Of a stretch of DNA of 64,000 bases, positions 9,340 to 18,764 are shown piece by piece; the first letter of the stretch is position 1; each line of letters opens with the position of its first letter. The position numbers were made by a program, and so were the translations under genes. Under the pieces are notes generated by a model that was given only the letters and a program-made list of their open reading frames with translations, searched no databases and had not been told where the DNA came from. The DNA lies in NCBI GenBank assembly GCA_902618695.1, contig CACNCB010000001.1, forward strand, positions 248,001-312,000, in the 5' to 3' direction. The stretch is from an uncultured Pelagibacteraceae bacterium (GTDB taxonomy: Bacteria; Pseudomonadota; Alphaproteobacteria; Pelagibacterales; Pelagibacteraceae).

Positions 9340-9508
9340 ACTTGTAACACTAATAGGACTTTCTTTTGCAATCTTTTTTCTTGTTGGTTTAGCAACAACA
9401 CTTACAAGATCTATGATGATAGGTTTCTTTGATGTATTACCAGTTTACATATTGATGATACTTGCGATATCGATGATGTTATACGAAGCATTTTTTGATA
9501 AAAAATAA
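9332..9508 (+). CDS. small two-helix membrane protein
   Basis: This is a 58-residue hydrophobic protein starting at ATG 9332, which overlaps the amidase stop by 8 bp (ATGAATAA). The ORF track used an upstream TTG at 9308, but the overlap pattern favours the ATG. Two hydrophobic helices are visible (about 4-25 and 33-52), with a basic C-terminus (FFDKK). No family is recognised. Because it is coupled to the amidase and sits in the TRAP operon, it may be a membrane partner of the transporter or of the enzyme; that is inference. Confidence 0.6.
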   Translation: MNKLVTLIGLSFAIFFLVGLATTLTRSMMIGFFDVLPVYILMILAISMMLYEAFFDKK

Positions 9509-9636
9509 ATTTAATAATTCCTAAATTTACTACCACTGATTGTATTATATTCTTTCAATAGGAATTTTAGTATAGACTTAAACGTCCAATTGTAATTTAA
9601 TCTGTACAGTTAATTAACAAAGGAGAGGAGATACTA
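9509..9636 (+). promoter_or_regulatory. leader of TRAP operon 2 with inverted repeat and shared palindrome
   Basis: AATTCCTA (9516-9523) and TAGGAATT (9559-9566) form a perfect 8-bp inverted repeat 35 bp apart. CAGTTAATTAAC (9607-9618), then AAAGGAGAGGAG, repeats the leader of the first TRAP binding-protein gene. This gap probably holds a promoter and operator for the second TRAP operon. Confidence 0.45.
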
Positions 9637-10770
9637 ATGATTAAAGAAAAAAAATCATTGAAGGTTTCTAGATCACCTTCAAGAAGAAAGTTCTTTAAAA
9701 CTGCAGCTGCAACTGGTGTTGCTGCTGTTGCAGCATCATCTTTATCTGCTCCAGCTGTTGCCAAAGAGAGAATAGAAGCTTCTATGGTAGCTACTTGGCC
9801 AAGAGATTTTCCAGGCCTTGGAACTGGTGCACAAAGACTTGCTCAAAGATTGAGTGATATGAGTGACGGTAGAATTCAAGTTACTTATTATGCTGCTAAT
9901 GAAAGGGTAAAAGCATTTGACTCGTTTGATGAAGTTGCTTCAGGAAATTCTCAAATGTATCACGGCGCTGATTACTACTGGGTTAAAAAACACCCTGCAT
10001 TTGGATATTTTACTGCCGTTCCGTTTGGTTTTACATATGCTGAAATGAACGCCTGGTTAAAATTTGCTGGTGGACAAGAGCTGTGGGATGAATTGACTGA
10101 CGATTTCGGAACACAAAGTTTTGCTGCTGGTAACACTGGAGTGCAAATGGGTGGTTGGTTTAACAAAAAAATTAGATCAGCTAATGATATTAAGGGTTTA
10201 AAAATGCGTATGCCTGGTTTAGGTGGACAAGTACTTGGAAAACTTGGTGGTTCTCCAATTTCACTTCCAGGTGGACAAATTTATGAAAACCTTGTGTCTG
10301 GTGCAATTGATGCAACGGAATGGGTAGGACCTTGGAATGATGAGGCTTTCAAGTTTTATGAAGCAGCCAAGTATTATTACTATCCAGGAATGCACGAACC
10401 AGGATCAACCCTATGTTGTGGCGTAAATAAATCTTGGTTCACAAGTCTAACTAAGTCAGATCAGTTGATTATAAAAACTGCTTGTGATTGGGCTGATACA
10501 ACTACTATGGCAGAATATAATGCAAAAAATGGAGCAGCATTAGATCGTTTAGTAAACGAAAATGGAGTTAAACTTGAGAAGTTTAACGATAAAGTTTATG
10601 ACGCTTTTGCTAAAGGTGCTGCAGAAGTTTTTGACGAAGTTCAGCAACATAGTGCCCTTGCTCAGAAAGTGCATGCTGCTTTTGTTAAAGGACGAAAAGA
10701 AATAGGTGCTTGGACAAACTTGTCTGACTCACCGTACATTTCTCAAAGAAATAGAGCATTAGGAGTATAA
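9637..10770 (+). CDS. dctP: TRAP transporter solute-binding protein DctP, twin-arginine exported
   Basis: This is the second TRAP binding protein, 377 residues. Its first 35 residues nearly copy those of the upstream DctP (same SRRKFF twin-arginine signal), but the mature protein differs. The mature part is TakP-like: MRMPGLGG holds the carboxylate-binding Arg, and GAIDATEWVGPWND has the Trp and Asp typical of 2-oxoacid or lactate-type binders. It should bind an organic acid, possibly with a metal ion; the exact ligand is unknown. A strong hairpin follows, then dctQ and dctM. Confidence 0.9.
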   Translation: MIKEKKSLKVSRSPSRRKFFKTAAATGVAAVAASSLSAPAVAKERIEASMVATWPRDFPGLGTGAQRLAQRLSDMSDGRIQVTYYAANERVKAFDSFDEVASGNSQMYHGADYYWVKKHPAFGYFTAVPFGFTYAEMNAWLKFAGGQELWDELTDDFGTQSFAAGNTGVQMGGWFNKKIRSANDIKGLKMRMPGLGGQVLGKLGGSPISLPGGQIYENLVSGAIDATEWVGPWNDEAFKFYEAAKYYYYPGMHEPGSTLCCGVNKSWFTSLTKSDQLIIKTACDWADTTTMAEYNAKNGAALDRLVNENGVKLEKFNDKVYDAFAKGAAEVFDEVQQHSALAQKVHAAFVKGRKEIGAWTNLSDSPYISQRNRALGV

Positions 10771-10789
10771 TTTAATTCTAATTAATACT

Positions 10790-10813
10790 AGAGGGCCCTT
10801 AAATGGGCCCTCT
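10790..10813 (+). terminator. intercistronic hairpin after the second dctP gene
   Basis: AGAGGGCCC and GGGCCCTCT form a 9-bp GC-rich stem with loop TTAAAT, followed by a weak T-rich stretch (GTTTATAT). It lies between dctP and dctQ, like the hairpin of operon 1. It is probably an attenuator or an mRNA 3'-end stabiliser. Confidence 0.75.
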
Positions 10814-10841
10814 GTTTATATATCATTAAAAGTTTTGTCAT

Positions 10842-11825
10842 ATGATTGAGAAAAAAAACTTATCTATTTTAATAAGAATATTTAGTTATTCTATCTTAAC
10901 ATTAACATTAATTTTTTTAATAAATAATGTTTTAACAGTTTGGTTTGATTGGCCAGGAGTTAAAAAACTTTTTTCTCACTATGAAATATTTGGTTTTAAA
11001 AAATTAAATGAACCTTTAGAGGGACTTGCGATGAGTCTGTCGTATATTCAATTATTATTTTATTTTTTATCTTTTATAGGAGTTATAATGTTTGTTTTAA
11101 AATCTTTAAAACAAACATTACAAACAGATTCAGAAATACTAAAAAAAATAACAGCATACATTATTAGATCTTCATTCTGGGCAGTGTTAATTGTTGGAGT
11201 AGCAGATTTTTTAATCTCATTTATGGTTGTAGAAAAATTGGTTGAGCCAATTTTTGGGGAACAAGTTAAAATTAATTTAGTAAAACCTGCTTTCAGAATT
11301 TCATATATACATTTCCCACTTATAATAGCTTCTTTTGTAATTGGTTATTTCACAAGATCTGTAGGATTTATTTGGTTAGCAGTTTTAGTAGTTGGAAGTG
11401 AATTCTTGATAGTTGTATCAAGATTTATATTTCAATATGAACAAGCTTTTCAAGGAGATCTTGTTCGTTTTTGGTATGCTGCGCTTTATCTTTTTGCAAG
11501 TGCATATGCATTAATTCACGAAGGTCATGTAAGAGTTGATGTTTTGTATGCTAATTTTAGTGAGAGAAAGAAGGCATGGACGAATGCAATTGGATCTCTC
11601 ATTTTAGGCATTCCTTTATGTTTGATAGTTATATTTTTGGGTATGGGTGGTAAAGCTAGTATCATTAATGGTCCAGTAATTTCATTTGAAATTACTCAGC
11701 AAGGTTCGAATGGATTATATTTACTTTATTTAATGGCAGTTTACTTAGCAGTATTTGCAGTAAGTATGTTAACTCAATTCACAAGTTATTTTATGAGTAG
11801 TAGTCACAAACTTTTAAATAATTAA
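10842..11825 (+). CDS. dctQ: TRAP transporter small permease DctQ, long N-terminal extension
   Basis: This membrane protein has 327 residues, clearly longer than the usual DctQ of about 160-200. The DctQ region is the C-terminal half: IHEGHVRVDVLYANFSERKK (about 230-249) matches the DctQ signature. The first 170 residues add about four hydrophobic segments not found in minimal DctQ subunits. Long DctQ forms are known in TRAP systems with TakP-like binding proteins. Three bases separate its stop from dctM. Confidence 0.8.
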   Translation: MIEKKNLSILIRIFSYSILTLTLIFLINNVLTVWFDWPGVKKLFSHYEIFGFKKLNEPLEGLAMSLSYIQLLFYFLSFIGVIMFVLKSLKQTLQTDSEILKKITAYIIRSSFWAVLIVGVADFLISFMVVEKLVEPIFGEQVKINLVKPAFRISYIHFPLIIASFVIGYFTRSVGFIWLAVLVVGSEFLIVVSRFIFQYEQAFQGDLVRFWYAALYLFASAYALIHEGHVRVDVLYANFSERKKAWTNAIGSLILGIPLCLIVIFLGMGGKASIINGPVISFEITQQGSNGLYLLYLMAVYLAVFAVSMLTQFTSYFMSSSHKLLNN

Positions 11826-11828
11826 ATA

Positions 11829-14480
11829 ATGGAACATTTATTTTTAGCTTTACTGGTAATTATAATGATTGGAGCTTTGGCATCTGGTTTTCCAGTAGCT
11901 TTTGCACTACCTGGATCAGCGATAATTTCAATAGGACTAGCTGCTTTTTTCGGTTATTTATTTGCAGGAGACCCCAGTGCTTATTTTGCTGTTGATGGGC
12001 CTAAAGAATGGTTAACTGCTGGTATTACTAATTTTAGGAGTAATTATTGGGATGTAGAAACAGACACCTTAATTGCGATCCCATTGTTTATCTTTATGGG
12101 GATAATGTTGCAAAAATCAAAAATTGCAGAAGACCTTTTAGTTACTATGGGACAACTATTTGGACCAATTCCAGGAGGGCTTGGTATCTCTGTTATCTTT
12201 GTAGGTGCATTACTTGCAGCGACAACCGGAATAGTTGGAGCAACAGTAATAGCAATGGGACTAATTTCTTTACCCACAATGTTAAATAATAAATATGACA
12301 AAAGATTAGCAAGTGGAATTGTTTGTTCCTCTGGTACACTTGGTCAAATTATACCTCCTTCAATTGTCTTAATTATCATTGCTGATCAATTGGCAAGTGC
12401 CGCTGACGTTGCAAATACTATGCGTCAGACTGATTATAAAATTTTAACTGGTGAATTTAATATGCCTGGAGAATTTAGAGTAGGGTCTACTTCAGCTGGA
12501 GATATGTTTTTAGGAGCATTATTACCAGGATTAGTTTTGGTTGGATTGTATATGCTTTACATATTTGTGTATGCAAGATTAAACCCAAAAGCAGCTCCTC
12601 CTGTTCCATTTAAAGGAAATTTTGATTCTAAATTTTGGATCAAAGTTATTTTAGTAATTATTCCACCACTTGCTCTAATCTTTGCAGTTTTAGGATCTAT
12701 ACTTATGGGTATTGCTACAGTAAATCAGGCTGGATCAATAGGTGCTATTGGTGCAACAATGATGGCAGGCTATCGATTGCATCAGGGTAAAAAGAACGCA
12801 TACTATCCAATAATAATTGCAATCGTATCTTTAATTCCAATTTATTTTTTATCTAAAAATTATAACTTAAATATTAAAGCTGTTGACACTAGAGATCTAG
12901 GCGCAATATTAATTGCATTATTTTTTACAATTACATTTTTAGCAAGTGTTGTATGGAGTTTTTGGAGAGCATTTAAAATAGATGATGTTTTAAAAGAAGT
13001 TGTTGTAGAAACTTGTGTAACTACCTCAATGGTATTTATAATTCTACTCGGAGCAGCAATGTTAACCTCTGGATTTAGGGCATTTGGAGGTGAAGAGTTA
13101 GTAAGAGACTTTCTTCAAGATTTACCAGGAGGGTTTTGGACTCAGTTCGTTGTTGTAATGATAGTCATCTTTTTATTGGGTTTCTTTCTTGATTTTATTG
13201 AAATAGCTGTAGTTGTCGTTCCTATTATTGCTCCTATATTATTAGCTGAACCCGGTGCGAATGTAAGTGCAATTTGGCTTGGTGTTATGATTGGGGTAAA
13301 TTTACAAACTTCATTTTTAACTCCACCATTTGGATTTGCTTTATTTTATTTAAAAGGAGTAGCTTCAAAACTTGTCACTACTTTAAATATTTGGAAAGGA
13401 GTTGTTCCGTTTATTATTTTACAATTGATAGGTCTTGGAATTGTTGGTTTCTATCCTTCATTGGTTAATTACTTACCAGCGAGAACATATTTAACATCTA
13501 ATGTAGCTCCACCACCAATGAATCCAAAACTTCAATATTGCTTACAAGAATATAAATTTGCAATTTATAATAATGAAGAACAAAAAATTACAAATGTAAT
13601 TAAGAATATGCAGAAATTAACTCCAGCAAATCTTCCAGTTGATAAATTAGATATCTTTGAAGAGCATTTTGATAATGCTTTAGGAACTTTTGCTATAGTT
13701 AAAAAATTACAAAAAACTGAGCAAGAATATGATTTATTTACAAAAGATTATAAAGATCTTCATTTCGATGTAAGAAAAATTCAGAAAAAAGTTAGAAAAA
13801 TTGACCAAAAAATAAAAAAGTTAAAAGCTGAAATTAGAAACTTAGACGATGATAATTTATCAGCTAAAAATAAATTAGAATTAAAAATTGAGAATTACGA
13901 GCTAGAAATTAAAGAACTTCAAAATAAAATTCCTGAAAGCTGGAAAACTAAAAATGGAGAGTTTGAAATATTACATAAAGCAAAAAACACAAGAACCAAG
14001 AGATATAGAAAAAACGTTGATGAAGCTTATGAAACTTTAGATCAAATAGTAATGTTTATAAATGATAATGAAAAATTAAAAGAACTTTCACCAGAAATAA
14101 AAGAATTAAGAAATACTATTGATAATAAAAATTTTGAAAAATCCATTTCAATAATTGATAGTCTTTTTGAAAATCTTGGAGAAATCTCTGGAACAGATGA
14201 ATTTGCAAATAAACTTGATGATCTAATTTCTGTCATCGATAATGATGAGATTGATGAGCAGAAGTTAATTGAAACCAGTTCAGAAACTTTTGATCTTTTC
14301 AACTTAGAAGTTTCATGGAGAGATGATGCTAATAAAAATTTATTACCTGAATTAATTAAATACAATGATGTAATTAAACACAATATTGGACTAAGACTTC
14401 AAAGCAGGTTAACTAAAGAACAAGCTAAATTTGTTGCAAGATGTAACTCAGTTCACCGAGATATATCTTTAAACTTTTAA
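11829..14480 (+). CDS. dctM: TRAP transporter large permease DctM with long coiled-coil tail
   Basis: This protein has 883 residues, about twice the normal DctM length. Residues 1 to about 556 form the membrane part; TDTLIAIPLFIFMGIML and NLQTSFLTPPFGFALFYLKG match DctM, with an extra membrane pair near 325-380. Residues 558-883 are soluble and highly charged. About 635-690 has strong coiled-coil character (KIQKKVRKIDQKIKKLKAEI), followed by acidic helices. No domain is recognised in this tail. It could tether the transporter to a partner or regulate it. The frame runs through without a break, so the extension looks genuine. Confidence 0.85.
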   Translation: MEHLFLALLVIIMIGALASGFPVAFALPGSAIISIGLAAFFGYLFAGDPSAYFAVDGPKEWLTAGITNFRSNYWDVETDTLIAIPLFIFMGIMLQKSKIAEDLLVTMGQLFGPIPGGLGISVIFVGALLAATTGIVGATVIAMGLISLPTMLNNKYDKRLASGIVCSSGTLGQIIPPSIVLIIIADQLASAADVANTMRQTDYKILTGEFNMPGEFRVGSTSAGDMFLGALLPGLVLVGLYMLYIFVYARLNPKAAPPVPFKGNFDSKFWIKVILVIIPPLALIFAVLGSILMGIATVNQAGSIGAIGATMMAGYRLHQGKKNAYYPIIIAIVSLIPIYFLSKNYNLNIKAVDTRDLGAILIALFFTITFLASVVWSFWRAFKIDDVLKEVVVETCVTTSMVFIILLGAAMLTSGFRAFGGEELVRDFLQDLPGGFWTQFVVVMIVIFLLGFFLDFIEIAVVVVPIIAPILLAEPGANVSAIWLGVMIGVNLQTSFLTPPFGFALFYLKGVASKLVTTLNIWKGVVPFIILQLIGLGIVGFYPSLVNYLPARTYLTSNVAPPPMNPKLQYCLQEYKFAIYNNEEQKITNVIKNMQKLTPANLPVDKLDIFEEHFDNALGTFAIVKKLQKTEQEYDLFTKDYKDLHFDVRKIQKKVRKIDQKIKKLKAEIRNLDDDNLSAKNKLELKIENYELEIKELQNKIPESWKTKNGEFEILHKAKNTRTKRYRKNVDEAYETLDQIVMFINDNEKLKELSPEIKELRNTIDNKNFEKSISIIDSLFENLGEISGTDEFANKLDDLISVIDNDEIDEQKLIETSSETFDLFNLEVSWRDDANKNLLPELIKYNDVIKHNIGLRLQSRLTKEQAKFVARCNSVHRDISLNF

Positions 14481-14519
14481 TTCTTTAGAATTTGTTTTTC
14501 AATCATTTTTCGATGAGAA

Positions 14520-16103
14520 TTAATATCCTTTAGCATACCCATCTTTTCTAGGATCTGATCCACCCAAGAGATCACCTTCACTTCTATTTATTTTTATTGC
14601 TTGGCCCCCACCGTGTGTACCATCAAAATATTCTACATTATGACCTATTTCTTTGAGTCCATGGAAAATTTCTTTATCAATAGTTTTTTCTAGTTTGTAA
14701 ATATTATTAAAATGAAAAGCTCTTGGAAAACTCAAAGCTTTTTGTGGTCCCATTCCAAAATCAATCAGATTATTTAAAACATGAACTTGTCCTACTGGTT
14801 GATATTGGCCTCCCATAACGCCATAACTTAAAGTTGCTTTGTTGTTTTTATCAATTAGCATACCAGGAATAATAGTATGTAACGGTCTTTTTAAGCCTGC
14901 TATACAGTTTGGATGTCCATTTTCTACTCTGAAATTTGTACCCCTATTATGTAAAAGTATTCCACTTTTATTTGTAGTAATACCTGATCCAAATACATAA
15001 CAAACAGAATTGATAATTGATACACTATTTAAATCTTTATCTACCACTGTTAGATATATCGTTTCTGGATGAGCTGGAATATTTAAGTCACCAACATCAC
15101 TGCATGAATTTAAATTAATTTTATTAAAAATTTCTTCAATATTTTTATCACTTAAAATTTCTTCTAAATTAAAGTTAACAAAATTTGGATCGCCTAAAAT
15201 AGTTTCTTTTACTTTATAAGCTTGTTTTGTAACTTCTGCTTCAAGATGAAATCTTTCTATACTATTTAATTTATAATTTTGAATATTTAGTTTTTCTAAT
15301 AATTTCATCATAATCAATACAGTAACACCAGGACCATTGGGAGGGCATTGATGAATAAAATCACCCTTATAATTAGATTTGATTGTATCTGATCTTATTG
15401 TACTCTGTTTTGAAAAATCCTCAAAAGTATGTACACCTCCTAATTCATTTAAAGTTTCAATTATATCTTTTGCAATTTCTCCTTCATAAAATTCTTTACT
15501 TCCTTTTTTGCTAATTGCTTCAAGTGTTTCTCCTAAAGCAATATTTTTCATTAATTCATTTTCTTGATAAGTACGACCATCTTTCAAAAAAATTTTTTTT
15601 GAATTTTCATTACCATTGATTTTATTCAAACTATTTTTCCAAGCATTTGATACAACTTTTGTAACTCTATGACCATTCTTTGCAATATCAATTGCACCCA
15701 AAAATAATTGTTCAAAATCTAGCTTACCAAATTCCTTATGAATTTTTTCCCAAGCGTTAAGTGCACCAGGAATTGTGACTGAATGTGGACTAGTTAATCC
15801 AATTTTATCAATATTCTTATCCTTAAAAAAATTATAATTTAATTTTTCAGGCGCTAAACCTGATCCATTAAAAGACACAGCATCCTTGTTCTCCATTTTA
15901 ACTATTGCAAAACAGTCGCCACCAATACTCGTTGCATTAGGCTCTACTACAGATAAAACAATCGAAGCAGCAACTGAAGCATCCACAGCATTTCCACCCA
16001 TTTTGAGTATTTTTAATGCTTCCTCTGTAGCTAAAGGATGTGAAGTTGCAGCCATTGCATTTGAAGAGCGTGCATCTTTATCTTTTGTTGACTGATTATT
16101 CAT
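14520..16103 (-). CDS. ggt: gamma-glutamyltransferase family protein
   Basis: This is an N-terminal nucleophile hydrolase of the gamma-glutamyltranspeptidase family, 527 residues, matching family length. The likely autoprocessing/catalytic Thr lies in HPETIYLTVVD (aligned with NTTHYSVVD of E. coli GGT). The GVMGGQYQPVGQ loop and the GTHGGGQ end are also typical. No signal peptide is visible, unlike classical periplasmic GGT, so a cytoplasmic enzyme or a related amidohydrolase (HpxW-like) is possible. It is divergent from the MFS gene, with only 29 bp between starts, so the two may share a regulatory region. Confidence 0.8.
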   Translation of the reverse strand: MNNQSTKDKDARSSNAMAATSHPLATEEALKILKMGGNAVDASVAASIVLSVVEPNATSIGGDCFAIVKMENKDAVSFNGSGLAPEKLNYNFFKDKNIDKIGLTSPHSVTIPGALNAWEKIHKEFGKLDFEQLFLGAIDIAKNGHRVTKVVSNAWKNSLNKINGNENSKKIFLKDGRTYQENELMKNIALGETLEAISKKGSKEFYEGEIAKDIIETLNELGGVHTFEDFSKQSTIRSDTIKSNYKGDFIHQCPPNGPGVTVLIMMKLLEKLNIQNYKLNSIERFHLEAEVTKQAYKVKETILGDPNFVNFNLEEILSDKNIEEIFNKINLNSCSDVGDLNIPAHPETIYLTVVDKDLNSVSIINSVCYVFGSGITTNKSGILLHNRGTNFRVENGHPNCIAGLKRPLHTIIPGMLIDKNNKATLSYGVMGGQYQPVGQVHVLNNLIDFGMGPQKALSFPRAFHFNNIYKLEKTIDKEIFHGLKEIGHNVEYFDGTHGGGQAIKINRSEGDLLGGSDPRKDGYAKGY

Positions 16104-16132
16104 AGTACAGATTAATTCTCAAAAATTTATAA

Positions 16133-17344
16133 ATGATTACTAAAGTAAATAAAAGCATTATCATATTCTGTATTTTTGCCTTTGGTTTTTTATTATCTAA
16201 TTTGGTAAGATCCATCACAGCAACATTAACACCTGTCCTCACATATGAATTCGATTTAACAGCTGGAAATTTAGGGCTATTAGCAGGAGGTTATTTTATA
16301 GGTTTTTCAATAATGCAAGTTCCAATAGGACTACTCTTGGATAAATTTGGGCCAAAAAAAGTTGTTGGATATTTTTTAATTATAGCATTAGTGGGAACGA
16401 TTTCATTTGCATTAGCAAAAAGCTTCTCTGGATTACTTGTTTCTAGAATTTTTATCGGTATTGGTGTGAGTGCTTGTATGATGGGACCACTGACTGGTTA
16501 CAGAGTTTGGTTTGCTGAAAAGTATCAACAGAGAGCAAATTCTTGGATGTTAATGGTAGCAAATATAGGCTTTGTCTCTTCGACTTTACCTGTTCAAATT
16601 TTATTACCTTACATAGGCTGGAGATGGATTTTTATATTAATAGCTATACTGATCCTAATAAGTATTACTCTAATATTCTTATTTACACCTAATTGGGAGC
16701 AGACAGAAAATTCTAAAATTGATGCAGAAAAAAAAGGCCTAGCTGAAATCTGGAAGAATAAGTTTTTTATAAGTATGGTCCCATTAGCATTTATTAATTA
16801 TGGTGGTATCCAAGCAATTCAAACGCTTTGGGCCGGACCTTGGATGTTAAATATAACTGGATATTCACCATTTCAAAGTGCTACAGGGTTATTTTGGATC
16901 AATGTAACCATGCTGGCATCATACTTTTTATGGGGCTATATTTTGCCTAAACTTTCTGATTACGGCATAAGCAGTATCAAATTAATTAAATTTGGACTGC
17001 CCATAAGCTACTTTGTTTTTTTTCTGATAATATTCCTTGGGACTAAGGCTGGAGCATTATTATTTGCAATATATATTATGACTTCAATAGTGATTTCTCT
17101 TACACAACCAGCAATAGCTTTAAATTTTTCACAAAGTCTTGCAGGCAAATCACTCACTTCTTACAATGTATTTATTCATTCAGGGACATTTTTTATGCAA
17201 TGGGGAATTGGATTATTTATAGACTTATTTAATTCAAAAGGATTTGATATTTTAAGTAGTTATAGAATTTCTTTTTCGATTTTTTTAATTCTTTGTATAT
17301 TAAGTTATATTTTTTTCATTTATTTAAACAAAAATAATGATTAA
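16133..17344 (+). CDS. major facilitator superfamily transporter
   Basis: This is an inner-membrane permease of 403 residues with about 12 hydrophobic segments and the MFS loop 2-3 motif (GLLLDKFGPKK, about residue 66). Substrate unknown. It starts 29 bp from the divergent ggt-family gene and overlaps the following hydrolase by 8 bp (ATGATTAA), so it is probably co-transcribed with the hydrolase. Confidence 0.85.
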   Translation: MITKVNKSIIIFCIFAFGFLLSNLVRSITATLTPVLTYEFDLTAGNLGLLAGGYFIGFSIMQVPIGLLLDKFGPKKVVGYFLIIALVGTISFALAKSFSGLLVSRIFIGIGVSACMMGPLTGYRVWFAEKYQQRANSWMLMVANIGFVSSTLPVQILLPYIGWRWIFILIAILILISITLIFLFTPNWEQTENSKIDAEKKGLAEIWKNKFFISMVPLAFINYGGIQAIQTLWAGPWMLNITGYSPFQSATGLFWINVTMLASYFLWGYILPKLSDYGISSIKLIKFGLPISYFVFFLIIFLGTKAGALLFAIYIMTSIVISLTQPAIALNFSQSLAGKSLTSYNVFIHSGTFFMQWGIGLFIDLFNSKGFDILSSYRISFSIFLILCILSYIFFIYLNKNND

Positions 17345-18152
17345 TAAAAAAATGACATTAATAAATATATTTTTTTTTATATTTACAATTTATACTTTGA
17401 TTTGTATTTTTCTTTTTTTTTATCAAAGAAATTTGATGTATCATCCAAATGAGAATAATTATTCTGGAGATAATTTAGAGGTTAAAATTGAAAAAGTAAG
17501 TATCCAAACATCAGATAATATTAATCTTTTAGGCTGGTTTCATAATAAAAATTTAAAAAGTTATAAAACAATAGTTTATTTTCACGGAAATGCTGGGACA
17601 CTTGAAAACAGAGTCCATAAATTAAATCATTTTAAAGACATGGATGTTAATTTTTTAATTATTGCATGGAGAGGGTTTAGTGGAAATAAAGGAAAACCAA
17701 GTGAGGAGGGCCTTTACATAGATGGTACTAGCACAATAAACTGGCTAAAAGAAAAAGGTCTGAAAGAAGAAGATATAATTATTTATGGAGAGTCATTAGG
17801 AACTGGCATTGCGACCGAAATTTCTCAGAATAAAAATTTTGCAGGATTAATTTTAGAAACACCTTTTACATCAATGATAGAAGCTGCGAAAAATTTTTAT
17901 CCATATATCCCAGTAGGTTTAATTTTAAAAGATAAGTATGAAAATAATAAAAAAATTAAAAATATTAATATCCCAGTATTAGTAATGCATGGTGAGGCCG
18001 ATCAAATAGTTCCATTTTGGATGGGAAAAAAAATTTTTAATTTAGCAAGTGAACCTAAATATTCATATTTCACAAAATATGACGACCATATGATGGAATA
18101 TGATGATAAACTTGTATTAGCCCTAAAATCGTTTGTTGATAGTTTAAATTAA
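17337..18152 (+). CDS. membrane-anchored alpha/beta hydrolase (Bem46-like)
   Basis: This 271-residue protein has an N-terminal membrane segment (about 7-29) followed by an alpha/beta-hydrolase fold. The oxyanion region is YFHGNAGT, the nucleophile elbow is YGESLGTG, the acid is in HGEADQIVP and the catalytic His is in YDDHMMEYD. This pattern is that of the Bem46/YfhR-like family of membrane-associated serine hydrolases. The substrate is unknown. The start at 17337 fits an 8-bp overlap with the MFS gene. Confidence 0.75.
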   Translation: MINKKMTLINIFFFIFTIYTLICIFLFFYQRNLMYHPNENNYSGDNLEVKIEKVSIQTSDNINLLGWFHNKNLKSYKTIVYFHGNAGTLENRVHKLNHFKDMDVNFLIIAWRGFSGNKGKPSEEGLYIDGTSTINWLKEKGLKEEDIIIYGESLGTGIATEISQNKNFAGLILETPFTSMIEAAKNFYPYIPVGLILKDKYENNKKIKNINIPVLVMHGEADQIVPFWMGKKIFNLASEPKYSYFTKYDDHMMEYDDKLVLALKSFVDSLN

Positions 18153-18200
18153 GCCATAATCTAAACAAAGATAATTCAAATTTTTTTTTTAAGTTAATCT

Positions 18201-18764
18201 ATGAAAAATTTTTTCTTATTTTTTATTGTTCTTTTTTCTTTAAATAATTTATCAAATGCCAAAGAAAATTTAGCATCTGTAGACAACCTTTTTCATATTG
18301 ATCAAATGAATTCACACGATGAAAACTTCGCATTATATTTCAAAACCCGTGAAAAAGCTGTTTTAGCTCGAGGAGAAAATTCAAATTATATTAATGATTT
18401 TCCAAAAGATCTTTATATTTATAACTACAAAACGAAAGAGTCTTTGCCATTAATTTCTTATGAATGGTTTCCCAAAACAGCAAAATATTATTTACAGGAA
18501 TATGATTTCCCAGTTTTTCCAGATGATTTTGCATATTATCTTTTAAAAGATAATAAAACTCTGGTGATGATTAGTGCTGTAAAAAGTCTAAAAGCTAATT
18601 TTAAATTTGATATTGTTGAAAAAAAGTTAGAGCTTTATCCTGTAAATGGAAAATTTGATTTTATTATTTCTTCGATAGCTAAAAATTGCGGACACTATGA
18701 TTTTAAAGAACATTATAAATGTAGTTTTTACAAACCTCTAATTTCCAGTACCTTAATTAATTAA
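18201..18764 (+). CDS. secreted protein of unknown function
   Basis: This 187-residue protein begins with a clear Sec signal peptide (MKNFFLFFIVLFSLNNLSNA, cleavage after about residue 20). The mature region has no recognised family. It is rich in aromatic residues (EWFPKTAKYYLQEYDFPVFPDDF) and ends with two cysteines (NCGHYDFKEHYKC) that could form a disulfide. It is convergent with ftsY and overlaps its end by 8 bp. Periplasmic location is inferred from the signal peptide only. Confidence 0.65.
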   Translation: MKNFFLFFIVLFSLNNLSNAKENLASVDNLFHIDQMNSHDENFALYFKTREKAVLARGENSNYINDFPKDLYIYNYKTKESLPLISYEWFPKTAKYYLQEYDFPVFPDDFAYYLLKDNKTLVMISAVKSLKANFKFDIVEKKLELYPVNGKFDFIISSIAKNCGHYDFKEHYKCSFYKPLISSTLIN

